Shown piece after piece: positions 17,209-25,972 of a stretch of 64,000 nt of DNA. The stretch covers positions 806,001 to 870,000 of the forward strand of contig NZ_CP029480.1 in NCBI RefSeq assembly GCF_003258705.1, written 5' to 3'. Both the position numbers and the translations under genes were made by a program. A model generated the notes under the pieces. That model was given only the letters and a program-made list of their open reading frames with translations, ran no database searches and had not been told where the DNA came from. The DNA is from Arcticibacterium luteifluviistationis (GTDB lineage: Bacteria; Bacteroidota; Bacteroidia; Cytophagales; Spirosomataceae). The first letter of the stretch is position 1. Every line of letters starts with the position of its first letter.

Positions 17209-18354
17209 TTAAACTGTTGTCCAGCTTCTTGACCTGTGACTTTCTAAAATCCTTTCACAAACCAATAACTCTCTATAACCGTCTGCAAAAGTTGGGAATG
17301 TTGGTTTTTCAGGTTGCTTACCTTCTTCTATGGCTGCATAAACCTCTTTGAATAATTGCTTTGATGTATCAGGGAAGCCCTCATTATGACCACCAGGGAA
17401 TGAAACCACACTCTGTACACCGTCTGCAACTAGAGAAGGGTCTTTCATTAATACTTCGTTTGCCTTCTCTCTGTGTCCTATCCATAATTCATTTGGTCTT
17501 TCAGAGTTGAATGCAAAAGTTTTCTTTGAACCAGAAATTTCAACTTTCAATTGATTTTTACGACCTGCAGAAACCTGAGAAACGGTAATACTACCAGAAT
17601 TTCCATTATCAAAACGAAGCAATACATTGGCGTGGTCTTCCGTATTGATAGCTACATCTTCATAATCATCTGGCCCTAATTCTACACCAGAATATGTGGC
17701 AATAGCTTTTTTAGGCTTCTTTCTAATATCATGAACTGTGTTAAAATCTGCTAAAAGCTCAACAGTTTTCAATCCAGTTACATATTCAATAATATCCATC
17801 AAATGAGAACCAATATCAGCTATGGCTCTAGAATCACCTGATTTGTCTGGCTCTAATCTCCAGTTATAGTCTGTATTTAAGAATAACCAATCTTGCAGAT
17901 AAGAACCTATAATAGAGAACACCTCTCCTAATTCACCTTTCTCTCTCATCACTTTCATTTGACGTACCATTGGGTAGTATCTCAAATTAAAATGAACTGC
18001 ATTCACTAAGCCAGACTTCGCTGCTATCTCCACTAATTCTTTTGCTTCGTGTAAGTCTTTAGATAATGGTTTCTCACATACCACATGTTTTCCAGCCTCT
18101 AAAGCCGCCTTAGATTGAGAATAATGAAGGAAATTAGGTGTACATATATGTATACATTGTATTTCATCCATTTTAAGTAGGTTTTCAAATGTGCAACCTA
18201 CTGGAATCCCTAATTCTGCAGCTTTTTGGTCTGCAAGTTCCTGGCTAACCTCACATAAGGCTACTACTTCTACATTAGGAAGTCTTCTCAAAGCCTCTAT
18301 ATGAGCTGGCCCTATAAATCCTGTCCCTACTACTCCTACTTTTATTTTTGCCAT
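17209..18354 (-). CDS. Gfo/Idh/MocA-family oxidoreductase
   Basis: A 381-residue cytoplasmic dehydrogenase with the Rossmann motif VGVVGTGFIGPAHIEAL at the N-terminus, the signature CEKPLSKDLHEAKEL near residue 95, and a C-terminal alpha/beta domain with HLMDIIEYVTGLK. No export signal is present, unlike the Tat-exported paralogue at 3784-5058. It lies 44 bases upstream of the isomerase gene. Together they suggest oxidation of a sugar or polyol to a keto intermediate followed by isomerisation. It is distinct from the 18907 gene, so the operon has two dehydrogenases. Confidence 0.88.
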   Translation of the reverse strand: MAKIKVGVVGTGFIGPAHIEALRRLPNVEVVALCEVSQELADQKAAELGIPVGCTFENLLKMDEIQCIHICTPNFLHYSQSKAALEAGKHVVCEKPLSKDLHEAKELVEIAAKSGLVNAVHFNLRYYPMVRQMKVMREKGELGEVFSIIGSYLQDWLFLNTDYNWRLEPDKSGDSRAIADIGSHLMDIIEYVTGLKTVELLADFNTVHDIRKKPKKAIATYSGVELGPDDYEDVAINTEDHANVLLRFDNGNSGSITVSQVSAGRKNQLKVEISGSKKTFAFNSERPNELWIGHREKANEVLMKDPSLVADGVQSVVSFPGGHNEGFPDTSKQLFKEVYAAIEEGKQPEKPTFPTFADGYRELLVCERILESHRSRSWTTV

Positions 18355-18389
18355 GTTATTTTATGAGCCTAACGGCCAATTATTGTAAT

Positions 18390-18875
18390 TTATAAACTCT
18401 TAGTCATTCGGTAATTGACTAAGTTAATTCCCTCTCCTATTATATTTGATTTCTTTTTAAAACTTAAAAAGCCATTGTTTTTAAAAAAAGTAAAAGCTGA
18501 TTTACTCACGTCACTTTCAATGAGTGTTAAACCACGTGACCTCGCCTCGTCCTTTATTACATTTAAAAGCCTTTTAGCTATTCCCTTTCTTTGATGTTCC
18601 GCATGAACAAACATAAAATCTAAGTATCCTTTATTCTTTAATTTGGTCTTCTCCAAAGACGCAAAACCTAATACCTCTTCATTTTGGCAGGCTAGAATGA
18701 AAAACTGATCTTCAACGGCACTCTCCCATCTTTCCTCATTATTGACGGCTTCGCTCCAAACTTCAATTTCACGCTCATTATAATACATCGAACAACACGT
18801 CTTAACCGTATTGACAAACAAATCTTTAATATCAGGTAAATCTGAAAAGCAAGCCTGTCTTATTTCAATTTCCAT
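18390..18875 (-). CDS. GNAT-family N-acetyltransferase
   Basis: A 161-residue protein with the GNAT fold: N-terminal strand MEIEIRQACFSDLPDI, the acetyl-CoA-binding motif A EHQRKGIAKRLLNVIKDEA (Q/RxxGxA, residues about 92-110), and a C-terminal segment KSAFTFFKNNGF. Acceptor substrate unknown. It sits between the two oxidoreductase genes with gaps of 35 and 31 bases on the same strand, so it is likely co-expressed, but it may be a passenger in the pathway. Confidence 0.88.
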   Translation of the reverse strand: MEIEIRQACFSDLPDIKDLFVNTVKTCCSMYYNEREIEVWSEAVNNEERWESAVEDQFFILACQNEEVLGFASLEKTKLKNKGYLDFMFVHAEHQRKGIAKRLLNVIKDEARSRGLTLIESDVSKSAFTFFKNNGFLSFKKKSNIIGEGINLVNYRMTKSL

Positions 18876-18906
18876 ATGTCTGTCTTACTTAAAGTTCTAA
18901 AATCAA

Positions 18907-20115
18907 TTAGATCTCAAACTTAGTCCACTTTGTGGTATCATCATTTGCCGATTTAACCACGGTTTGGATAAAGCCCATTCCTCTTAAACCATCATCTATA
19001 CCAGGAAAGTCATAAATTTCAGGATTATAAGAACCATCAGCCTTACCACCACCTAAGCCACCAGTAGCAGATTTATCAGCAGCTACGCCCCAACTGTGCC
19101 TTAAAGCCATAGCGAAGTTTCTATAGATACTTGCGAAAGTCTCAATATACCCTTCTGGATGACCCGCTGGCTGACGTGTATGTGCCTGAGCATGCTCAGA
19201 TAGCTGCCCAACCCCAGTTCTGATTATTCTAGATCCTGTATCTTGATTAGTAAGTTCTAAAGTATTCGGTTCCATCTGTCTCCACTTTAAACCTCCCTTA
19301 CTACCATAAATACGGATATTAAGGTCATTTTCTTCTCCATGACAGATTTGAGAATTATGCAACACACCTTTGGCTCCGTTATTAAACCTAAGCAAAATAT
19401 TAGCATCATCATCCAACCTTCTTCCTTCCACAAAAATAGTTAGGTCGGCACACAGTTCCGTGATTTCTAAACCTGTGATGTATTCGGCTAAGTTTTCAGC
19501 ATGTGTACCAATATCACCAACGCCACCAGCTGCACCACATCGCTCAGGATCTGTACGCCAGTCTGCTTGTTTGTTTCCTGTACCTTCTACTAAATTATAA
19601 AGCCAGCCTTGTGGATACTCCACTATAACTTTTCTTATATCACCTATTACACCATTTTTTATCAACTGCTTGGCCTCTTTAACCATCGGGTAAGCAGTAT
19701 AATTGTGAGTAAGTGCGAAAAGGAGACCAGTTTCTTCTAAAATAACCTTCAAGTCTTTAGCCTCTTTGGTAGTTAGTGTCACTGGCTTATCCATTAATAC
19801 AGGAAAACCATTTTCCAAAGCAAACTTTGCTGCAGGAAAATGCACATGATTAGGTACCACAATTGACACGAAATCCATTCGCTCTCCTTCAGGAAGTTCT
19901 TTTTCTTTGAGAATCATCTCCTCATAAGAACCATAAACACGGCTTGGCTCTAAGTAAAGAGACTCACCTGCGGCTTTTGATTTTTCTGGATTTGAACTAA
20001 ACGCTCCACATACCAATTCTACTTCGCCATCCAAAGCAGCACCTCTCCTGTGTACTGCTCCAATAAATGCCTCCAGCGAGCCACCTATCATTCCCATCTT
20101 TATTTTTCTACTCAT
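18907..20115 (-). CDS. Gfo/Idh/MocA-family oxidoreductase
   Basis: A 402-residue cytoplasmic dehydrogenase, first gene of the minus-strand cluster. The nucleotide-binding motif is MGMIGGSLEAFIGAVHRRGA, an unusual version with a longer loop. It is followed by DKPVTLTTKEAKDL and the substrate-domain motif GDIGTHAENLAEYITGLE. The C-terminus has NPEIYDFPGIDDGLRGMGFI, which resembles myo-inositol and scyllo-inositol-type members. It is divergent from the MFS transporter, whose promoter shares the 291-base spacer. Substrate remains inferred. Confidence 0.88.
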   Translation of the reverse strand: MSRKIKMGMIGGSLEAFIGAVHRRGAALDGEVELVCGAFSSNPEKSKAAGESLYLEPSRVYGSYEEMILKEKELPEGERMDFVSIVVPNHVHFPAAKFALENGFPVLMDKPVTLTTKEAKDLKVILEETGLLFALTHNYTAYPMVKEAKQLIKNGVIGDIRKVIVEYPQGWLYNLVEGTGNKQADWRTDPERCGAAGGVGDIGTHAENLAEYITGLEITELCADLTIFVEGRRLDDDANILLRFNNGAKGVLHNSQICHGEENDLNIRIYGSKGGLKWRQMEPNTLELTNQDTGSRIIRTGVGQLSEHAQAHTRQPAGHPEGYIETFASIYRNFAMALRHSWGVAADKSATGGLGGGKADGSYNPEIYDFPGIDDGLRGMGFIQTVVKSANDDTTKWTKFEI

Positions 20116-20406
20116 TATTCCTTGTAAAGGTTCTTAATTAATAAAAGTGATGTGCAATTTAAGGAAAATCGCAACGCGGCTTCAAATTAAACAGTCCAAT
20201 TTTTATCTCCAAAATACTATTTCACATAAACATCACTTTTCCAAACATTTGGAAACTCACATTTATAAAATCACGCTTACATAGTTTCTAAAGCTATTTT
20301 TATTAAATAAATTGATTTGTACAATTTATACGATTCCCTTTTGAAGGATGGCCAAAAAAACTATTTTTACGCATTCAATTCTCAACCCTAATCTATTATA
20401 TCAATC

Positions 20407-21630
20407 ATGGTTAACGATAAGAAACTCTTTTTAGCGAGCTGTTTTGCCCTAATCACCACAGCTTTTTCATTCAGTATTAGTGCTGGTACTCTTAAACAAT
20501 TAGGAACAGACCTTGGGTATACTGCAGAAAACCTAGGTTACATTAACTCACTTTGGTTTTTCGGTTTTCCTATCGCCATGATTATTGGTGGTTTGATATA
20601 CCATTCTATTGGGCCTAAAAAAATCATGCAAATTGCTTTTATTAGTCACTTTGTAGGAGCTGCCCTTACTCTTTATGCTATTTACTTTGTAACTGACGCT
20701 AGTTACGCTATGCTACTTTTCTCTAACCTTCTTATGGGAATAGGTTGTGGTTGTACGGAGGCTGCTTGTAATCCTATGATTGCAGACACTTACGAAGGAG
20801 ACACAAGAAACAAGATGTTAAACAGATTCCACATGTGGTTTCCAGGTGGAATTTTCTTAGGTGCCCTTATTTCTGAATTAATGAACACAATGGGATTATC
20901 TTGGCAAAGCCAATTTTGGTTAATTCCAGTTCCTGCTCTTATATACTTCTTCCTATTTAGAGGTCAAGCATTCCCTGAGCCTAAAGGTGAGCAAGCTTCT
21001 CTTTCGGCTAACTTTAAAGCGATGTTGACGCCATTATTTATATTCATTTTTGCTTGTATGGCATTAACTGCTATCTCAGAATTTGGCCCACAAAAATGGA
21101 CTGGTTTAATCATGGAAAGCTCTGGAGCTAAGCCAATGTTGATTCTGGCTCTTACAGCAGGTCTTATGGCTGTTTTAAGATTCTTCGGTGGCCCTGTAAC
21201 TAAGCTACTTGGTCAAACTGGTGTTTTACTTGGTGGAGCTGTATTAGCCACATTAGGAATTTACTTGTTTAGCACGCAAATTGGCTCAATGACTTATGTA
21301 GCTGCTATTTTCTTCGCTTTAGGTGTTGCTTTTTTCTGGCCAACAATGATTGGATTTGTGGCTAATAAAGTACCAAAAAGTGGTGCACTAGGTATGTCTA
21401 TCATTGGTGGCATAGGTATGTTCTCTACTGCTATCTTCCAACCAATTATTGGTGGATGGATTGACAGTGACATTGCAGAACAAAGTGCACTTGGTCTTAC
21501 AGGAACTGAGCTAGACTTAGCTGCTGGACAAGCTACATTAACTACAATGATGACATTCCCTATTATACTAATAGTAGCGTTTGCTATATTATTCTTCTGG
21601 CAAAAAAGCAGCAATAAAGTAGCTGCGTAG
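20407..21630 (+). CDS. MFS permease, sugar-porter (FucP/NagP-like)
   Basis: A 407-residue permease with twelve predicted membrane helices and no signal peptide. The N-terminal half contains SAGTLKQLGTDLGYTAENLGYINSLWF and LLMGIGCGCTEAACNPMIAD, features of the Bacteroidota sugar-proton symporters. It is divergent from the isomerase/dehydrogenase operon and likely imports its substrate. The upstream sequence TATTTTTA near 20363, with TTTG about 20 bases before, is a near-consensus promoter. The stop is followed by a strong terminator. Confidence 0.88.
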   Translation: MVNDKKLFLASCFALITTAFSFSISAGTLKQLGTDLGYTAENLGYINSLWFFGFPIAMIIGGLIYHSIGPKKIMQIAFISHFVGAALTLYAIYFVTDASYAMLLFSNLLMGIGCGCTEAACNPMIADTYEGDTRNKMLNRFHMWFPGGIFLGALISELMNTMGLSWQSQFWLIPVPALIYFFLFRGQAFPEPKGEQASLSANFKAMLTPLFIFIFACMALTAISEFGPQKWTGLIMESSGAKPMLILALTAGLMAVLRFFGGPVTKLLGQTGVLLGGAVLATLGIYLFSTQIGSMTYVAAIFFALGVAFFWPTMIGFVANKVPKSGALGMSIIGGIGMFSTAIFQPIIGGWIDSDIAEQSALGLTGTELDLAAGQATLTTMMTFPIILIVAFAILFFWQKSSNKVAA

Positions 21631-21653
21631 TTTACTATATTTGTATTCTTTCA

Positions 21654-21690
21654 AAAAGCACCCTTTCTTTATAGAGAGGGTGCTTTTGTT
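21654..21690 (+). terminator. Terminator after the MFS gene
   Basis: AAAAGCACCCT and AGGGTGCTTTT pair over 11 bp, followed by GTTT, 24 bases past the stop codon. Confidence 0.8.
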
Positions 21691-21710
21691 TCTAAAACAC
21701 CGTAATAACT

Positions 21711-22442
21711 ATGAACGCTGCTATTGATCTCGGAAACACTTTTGGAAAACTAGCTTTTTTTGAAGGGCTAACTTTAATGAGTTATGAAAAGGGTTTAGAC
21801 ATTGACAGCATCTTAATAAGCTTAAAAAAAGTTAATCCGGAAAAAATTATCATTTGCTCCGTTACTAAAAGTATATTAGAATTGAACGTGCTTTTTTCAA
21901 ATTTCAAGAACAAACATATACTTTCTTTTGAAAGCGAATTACCTATAAAAAACGGTTACAAAACACCAAAGACGCTAGGATATGACAGAATAGCGGCTGC
22001 GGTGGGTGCTTTTCATCAATTCCCAAACGAAAATTGCCTAATCATAGAAATGGGTACTGCCATCAAATATGACTACTTGAATAAGAATGGGACGTTTGAG
22101 GGAGGTATTATTTCACCAGGCTTAAGAATGCGATTCAAAGCACTACACACTTTCACTAAAAAGCTGCCGTTAATCAAAGAAGATGGCATTCCGGAACTAA
22201 TAGGCACCTCTACAGAAAGCTGTATACGAAGTGGCGTAGTGAATGGAATGGCGGCTGAAATCAATGGTCTTATTTCTAAATATCAAGAAAAAGAAGGCTT
22301 AAAAATTATAATAGGAGGAGGAGACGCCGTTTTTTTTGAAAGTCAGATTAATTATCCGACATTTGCGGCTTCAAACTTGGTCCTTGAAGGGTTAAACAGA
22401 ATTTTAATATATAATGCTGAGAACAAAAACTTTATTAAGTAG
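21711..22442 (+). CDS. coaX: Type III pantothenate kinase
   Basis: A 243-residue ASKHA-fold kinase that phosphorylates pantothenate in the first step of CoA synthesis. Motifs are the N-terminal phosphate loop AIDLGNTFGKLAFFE, the middle TLGYDRIAAAVGA, the catalytic EMGTAIKYDYLNKNGTFEGGIISPGL, and the adenosine motif IIIGGGDAVFF. Here the second motif reads EMGTAIK where many homologues have D-x-G-T-A. Its last 29 bases overlap the next gene, indicating translational coupling. Confidence 0.95.
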   Translation: MNAAIDLGNTFGKLAFFEGLTLMSYEKGLDIDSILISLKKVNPEKIIICSVTKSILELNVLFSNFKNKHILSFESELPIKNGYKTPKTLGYDRIAAAVGAFHQFPNENCLIIEMGTAIKYDYLNKNGTFEGGIISPGLRMRFKALHTFTKKLPLIKEDGIPELIGTSTESCIRSGVVNGMAAEINGLISKYQEKEGLKIIIGGGDAVFFESQINYPTFAASNLVLEGLNRILIYNAENKNFIK

Positions 22443-23709
22443 TCTCATTCTAATTTTATCTTTTCAACACGCTTTCTCACAAGGCCAAGGAAATACCCCA
22501 TACTCTGTTTTTGGATATGGCGAACTAGCAGACCCTAGTGCGGCGTCTCAAGATATGATGGGTGGTACTGGGGCGTCTTTTGCAAACGCTTTCTACGTCA
22601 ACCTTATTAACCCAGCCCTTTTAGTTAAAAACAGATATGCTGCTAATCTTAAATATGTGGCTTTTGATGTGGGACTGAGAGGAAACTCTAGAACTATCAC
22701 TTCCGCAAATTCTACGCAGTTTGATTTAGGAATGAACTTGACTCATTTGTCTCTTACTACCCCTATTACTCAAAACTGGGCTATGGCGGTAGCACTAAGG
22801 CCATATAGTATGGTAGACCACAAGTCTTCTTCTCAAGAAACTATTGTAGGGTCTCAAGATGAAATAGTAAACTACGAAAACTCAAACACAGGTGGTATTT
22901 CAAGAGTGTCGTATGTAAATTCATTTAGAGTATTAAACGATTTCTATATTGGAATAGAAGGTGCTTACAACTTTGGAACCATTACAAAAGACAGCAGCAG
23001 CTACTTATTTGGCTTGGCCTCTACCCAATTAAGAAACACATCAAGATATACACTTAAAGGAACCTCTTTAAAATTAGGAGTGGCTTACCAACATAAGCTT
23101 TCTCAAAAATGGCGTTTAAATGTGGGTGGTTCTACTGAAATATCATCAACTCTTAAAGGTGATTTATTAAAAACATTTGCAACCTACTCTGACCAAGGTC
23201 AAGGACCTACATTGGCAACCTTACCTGATACTGTAGGCATGACTAGCATCTCTGCTTCTACTCCGGCACAGTTTAGAGCTGGGGTTAGTTTAGAAAGCCC
23301 TTTTAAATGGGTCTTTGCAGCAGATTATCATACCACACGCTGGTCAAATCATAAAGCTCTTGACAAAACGGCCGAGGCTGTTTTAACTAATACCGAAGAA
23401 TACAAATTTGGGATTGAGTGGTTACCAAATTCATCATCTACCAAATACCTTAACCAAGTGTTTTATAGAGTTGGTTTTGCCACAGGAAATTCTCCTTATT
23501 TTATCAATAATACACAAGTAAAGGATAGCAGATTCTCTTTTGGAATGTCACTTCCAATGGGCTTTAGAAACCCTAGTTATGTAAACCTTGGTATGGCAGT
23601 GGGAACTAGAGGAACTACTGCAAATAACCTGATACAAGAGCAATATATTCGTTTCTCTGCAAGTATGAGTTTACTTAGCCCATGGTTTATTAAGCCAAAA
23701 ATTGACTAA
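22414..23709 (+). CDS. Outer-membrane beta-barrel protein (FadL/PorV-like)
   Basis: A 431-residue protein with a Sec signal (residues 1-22, ending HAFSQ). The N-terminus QGNTPYSVFGYGELADPSAASQ and GGTGASFANAFYVNLINPALL resembles the start of Bacteroidota outer-membrane transport proteins. The rest has aromatic alternation typical of barrel strands. It overlaps coaX by 29 bases and is followed 15 bases later by lptC, an arrangement conserved in Bacteroidota. Specific cargo is unknown, and a role in envelope biogenesis is inferred from context. Confidence 0.82.
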   Translation: MLRTKTLLSSLILILSFQHAFSQGQGNTPYSVFGYGELADPSAASQDMMGGTGASFANAFYVNLINPALLVKNRYAANLKYVAFDVGLRGNSRTITSANSTQFDLGMNLTHLSLTTPITQNWAMAVALRPYSMVDHKSSSQETIVGSQDEIVNYENSNTGGISRVSYVNSFRVLNDFYIGIEGAYNFGTITKDSSSYLFGLASTQLRNTSRYTLKGTSLKLGVAYQHKLSQKWRLNVGGSTEISSTLKGDLLKTFATYSDQGQGPTLATLPDTVGMTSISASTPAQFRAGVSLESPFKWVFAADYHTTRWSNHKALDKTAEAVLTNTEEYKFGIEWLPNSSSTKYLNQVFYRVGFATGNSPYFINNTQVKDSRFSFGMSLPMGFRNPSYVNLGMAVGTRGTTANNLIQEQYIRFSASMSLLSPWFIKPKID

Positions 23710-23724
23710 AAATACAAATTGCAC

Positions 23725-24291
23725 ATGCGTTTGTTCTTAGGCTTATTGCTTTTAGGAATACTAACTTCTTGTAAAAAAAACGGGGAGACTGAAACACCTT
23801 TTGTTTACTTGGGGCCTATCATGACCATAGATGACCTTGCAGTAACCTATTCAGACTCTGGCAGAGTGGCCGTAAAAATGTCTACCGCTGTACAAGAGAA
23901 AATGCAGAATGAAGACGAATACTACCCTAAAGCCATCTATGTCAACTTCATTAATGAGGATGCCGTAGAGTATAGCTCACTGAGAGGAGATAGCGGCAGA
24001 TATATCAAGAAAGAGGACCACTATATTATTATGGGCAATGTCTTCTTCTATAACAGAGAAGAACAGCAAAGCCTATCTACCAATGAGCTCATTTGGAATC
24101 CTAAGAAAAAGAAAATTTATACGGATAAAAGAGTGCAGGTTAATACGCCAACTGACCAACTCATAGGAAATGGTATGGAATCGGACCAAGACTTCAGTAA
24201 TTATAAATTTATAGGTGGCATCACAGGCTACTTCAAAGTTGATTCCTTAATTACACAGCCAGACACTAGTCAATCTAGAGTGCTTAATTGA
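23725..24291 (+). CDS. lptC: LPS export protein LptC
   Basis: A 188-residue lipoprotein-like LptC. The signal MRLFLGLLLLGILTSC ends in a lipobox cysteine. The OstA-like beta-jellyroll follows, with EDAVEYSSLRGDSGRYIKKEDHYIIMGNVFFYNREEQQS and the closing GNGMESDQDFSNYKF. It is the periplasmic part of the Lpt bridge that takes lipopolysaccharide from LptBFG to LptA. The ATG at 23725 is preferred over an in-frame TTG two codons upstream. It is the third gene of the coaX transcript. Confidence 0.88.
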   Translation: MRLFLGLLLLGILTSCKKNGETETPFVYLGPIMTIDDLAVTYSDSGRVAVKMSTAVQEKMQNEDEYYPKAIYVNFINEDAVEYSSLRGDSGRYIKKEDHYIIMGNVFFYNREEQQSLSTNELIWNPKKKKIYTDKRVQVNTPTDQLIGNGMESDQDFSNYKFIGGITGYFKVDSLITQPDTSQSRVLN

Positions 24292-24521
24292 GGTCTAATA
24301 TTTCTAAAAAACCTTTTCGTCAAACATGATGACGACTTCCCTTCCTTAGAAAGCTTCATCTCGTTTTTGCAAATTCTGCTGGTGTGTCACTAAGAAGAAA
24401 CTTTCGGGACTAGTTGATATTCTATTTTCTATCTATATGCCAGCCTAGAGGGCTTAGAAAATGAATCGGCTTAGCATTCATAAATCCGTATTTCTAATAT
24501 ATAGAACTCTTTAAAATAAGC

Positions 24522-24929
24522 CTATTTGCAGTTATTCAGAGTTTCTATCACTTCTGAAACCTCCACTTTTTCGTCAGTCTCGTTAAACTCTTTATTTAGA
24601 TAAGTTACCAATTGAGCTATATCTAAATTAAACAATTTTGGATTAGCAGGCATTGCTTGGTCATACACTTGTCCGTTTAGTTCAAGCTTACCAGAAGCCC
24701 CATTTTTAATGATACAGATAACATGTTCTGTACTTTTCAAATGCTCATTGTTTCTTAAAGGTGGATAAAGGTTACGTAAACCCTCCCCTTTTTCACCGTG
24801 GCAGTTGGCACAGTTTTGCTTGTATAAGTTCTCCCCATTGACCAAGTATATATCATATTCCATTTTCTCGGAATCTGTACAAGCCATTGTGGCAAATAAT
24901 AAACACGTATAAATAGCTATTTTTTTCAA
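24522..24929 (-). CDS. Exported c-type cytochrome
   Basis: A 135-residue monohaem cytochrome c with a lipoprotein signal (LFATMAC at the end) and the haem motif CANCH near residue 40. NNEHLKSTEHVICIIKNGASG and AMPANPKLFNLDIAQLVTYLN carry the distal methionine ligand candidate (AMP). It is probably an electron carrier in the periplasm or anchored to a membrane. Its start overlaps the SCO gene stop by 4 bases, so the two are translationally coupled. Link to a terminal oxidase is likely, but no oxidase genes are in the window. Confidence 0.88.
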   Translation of the reverse strand: MKKIAIYTCLLFATMACTDSEKMEYDIYLVNGENLYKQNCANCHGEKGEGLRNLYPPLRNNEHLKSTEHVICIIKNGASGKLELNGQVYDQAMPANPKLFNLDIAQLVTYLNKEFNETDEKVEVSEVIETLNNCK

Positions 24930-25552
24930 TCCTCTTCCTTTAAAAGTAACTCAATATCCTTCATCAATTGATTTACCTGTTCTTCTACTGTTCCGTCATA
25001 AACACCCCTTACATGTCTTTTCTTATCTACTAATATAAAGGCTCCCGAGTGAATAAAGCCACCAGTCTCTTCAGGAGCAATGGTATCTTGGGCAGCTGCC
25101 ACCATATATGATTTTTCGGCTATTTTGTAAATTTCATCTTGGTCGCCAGTAACAAATTGCCATTTCTTGCCTGTAACACCTAAGGCCGCTGCATAATCTT
25201 GTAAAACTTGAACAGAATCATGGTACGGGTCTATAGTATGTGAAAGTATAGCTAAAGATTCATCCTCCATAAAGTGCTCATACACTCTAAGCATTTGGCT
25301 TTTCATGACTGGGCAAATAGTAGGGCACGACGTAAAAAAGAAGTCTGTCACATAAACTTTGCCTTCTAAGTCGGCATTGGTTACAGTTTCTCCATATTGA
25401 TTAATAAAACTAAAATCAGGAATTTGATGCGGAACTTCGTTACCCTGCTCATCCATCGTAGTTCTACCCAAAATAGGTAAAGAAGCTTCTTTAATTTGGC
25501 ACGAAATCATACCGACTAAAATAAAACCAAACAGTATAATCTTCTTACTCAT
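24926..25552 (-). CDS. SCO1/SenC-family copper chaperone
   Basis: A 208-residue thioredoxin-fold lipoprotein (signal ending GMISC). The copper-binding motif is SCPTICP (C-x-x-x-C, residues about 86-90), and the conserved distal histidine is in GFIHSGAFILVDKK. SCO proteins deliver or reduce copper for the CuA site of cytochrome oxidase. It overlaps the downstream cytochrome gene by 4 bases and the upstream lipoprotein gene by 8, so all three form one operon. Confidence 0.93.
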   Translation of the reverse strand: MSKKIILFGFILVGMISCQIKEASLPILGRTTMDEQGNEVPHQIPDFSFINQYGETVTNADLEGKVYVTDFFFTSCPTICPVMKSQMLRVYEHFMEDESLAILSHTIDPYHDSVQVLQDYAAALGVTGKKWQFVTGDQDEIYKIAEKSYMVAAAQDTIAPEETGGFIHSGAFILVDKKRHVRGVYDGTVEEQVNQLMKDIELLLKEED

Positions 25553-25961
25553 GCTCTTTTAAAAATTTGTTCGCCGTTTCTATCGCAGCATTTGTAGCTT
25601 CACCAATCTCTTTAATTTCAGTATTTAAGCTTTCGTATAGTTTTAGTTTCTCTGTTTTATCTTCTACATCATTCATTGCTACCGCAAACTCATCCATCCA
25701 AGTGTACATATCCTCATTGGCAGTAATAAGCTCTTTACCTAGGTCAATAGCAGCAGTTTTTAAAGAATCGCCTTCTGGTAGTTCATTAACAGCCTTTAAA
25801 ACCTCTGATTTTAATTTAGGAAGCTGCATGCTTTTAGGCATCACCACATCATGACCTTCCATAAGTTCGGCATATACTGTTTCTATTTGTTTATCTTCTT
25901 CGCTAGGTCCACAGGCTAACAAGAGGCAGGAAAACGAAAGACAAAAAAGTACTTTTTTCAT
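25545..25961 (-). CDS. Small helical lipoprotein of the SCO operon
   Basis: A 138-residue lipoprotein (lipobox LLLACG). The mature part is predicted all-helical and begins with a methionine- and histidine-containing stretch, LMEGHDVVMPKSMQL. This motif, together with its place as first gene of a SCO/cytochrome c operon, suggests metal binding, perhaps copper, in the periplasm. I know similar Bacteroidota proteins only as uncharacterised. The 8-base overlap with the SCO gene indicates coupling. Confidence 0.75.
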   Translation of the reverse strand: MKKVLFCLSFSCLLLACGPSEEDKQIETVYAELMEGHDVVMPKSMQLPKLKSEVLKAVNELPEGDSLKTAAIDLGKELITANEDMYTWMDEFAVAMNDVEDKTEKLKLYESLNTEIKEIGEATNAAIETANKFLKEHE

Positions 25962-25972
25962 TTAGATATCAT

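Noticed and set aside
24370-24400. TGGTGTGTCAC block resembling the RptA repeat
   Set aside because: Only 11 bases agree and the flanks do not follow RptA.
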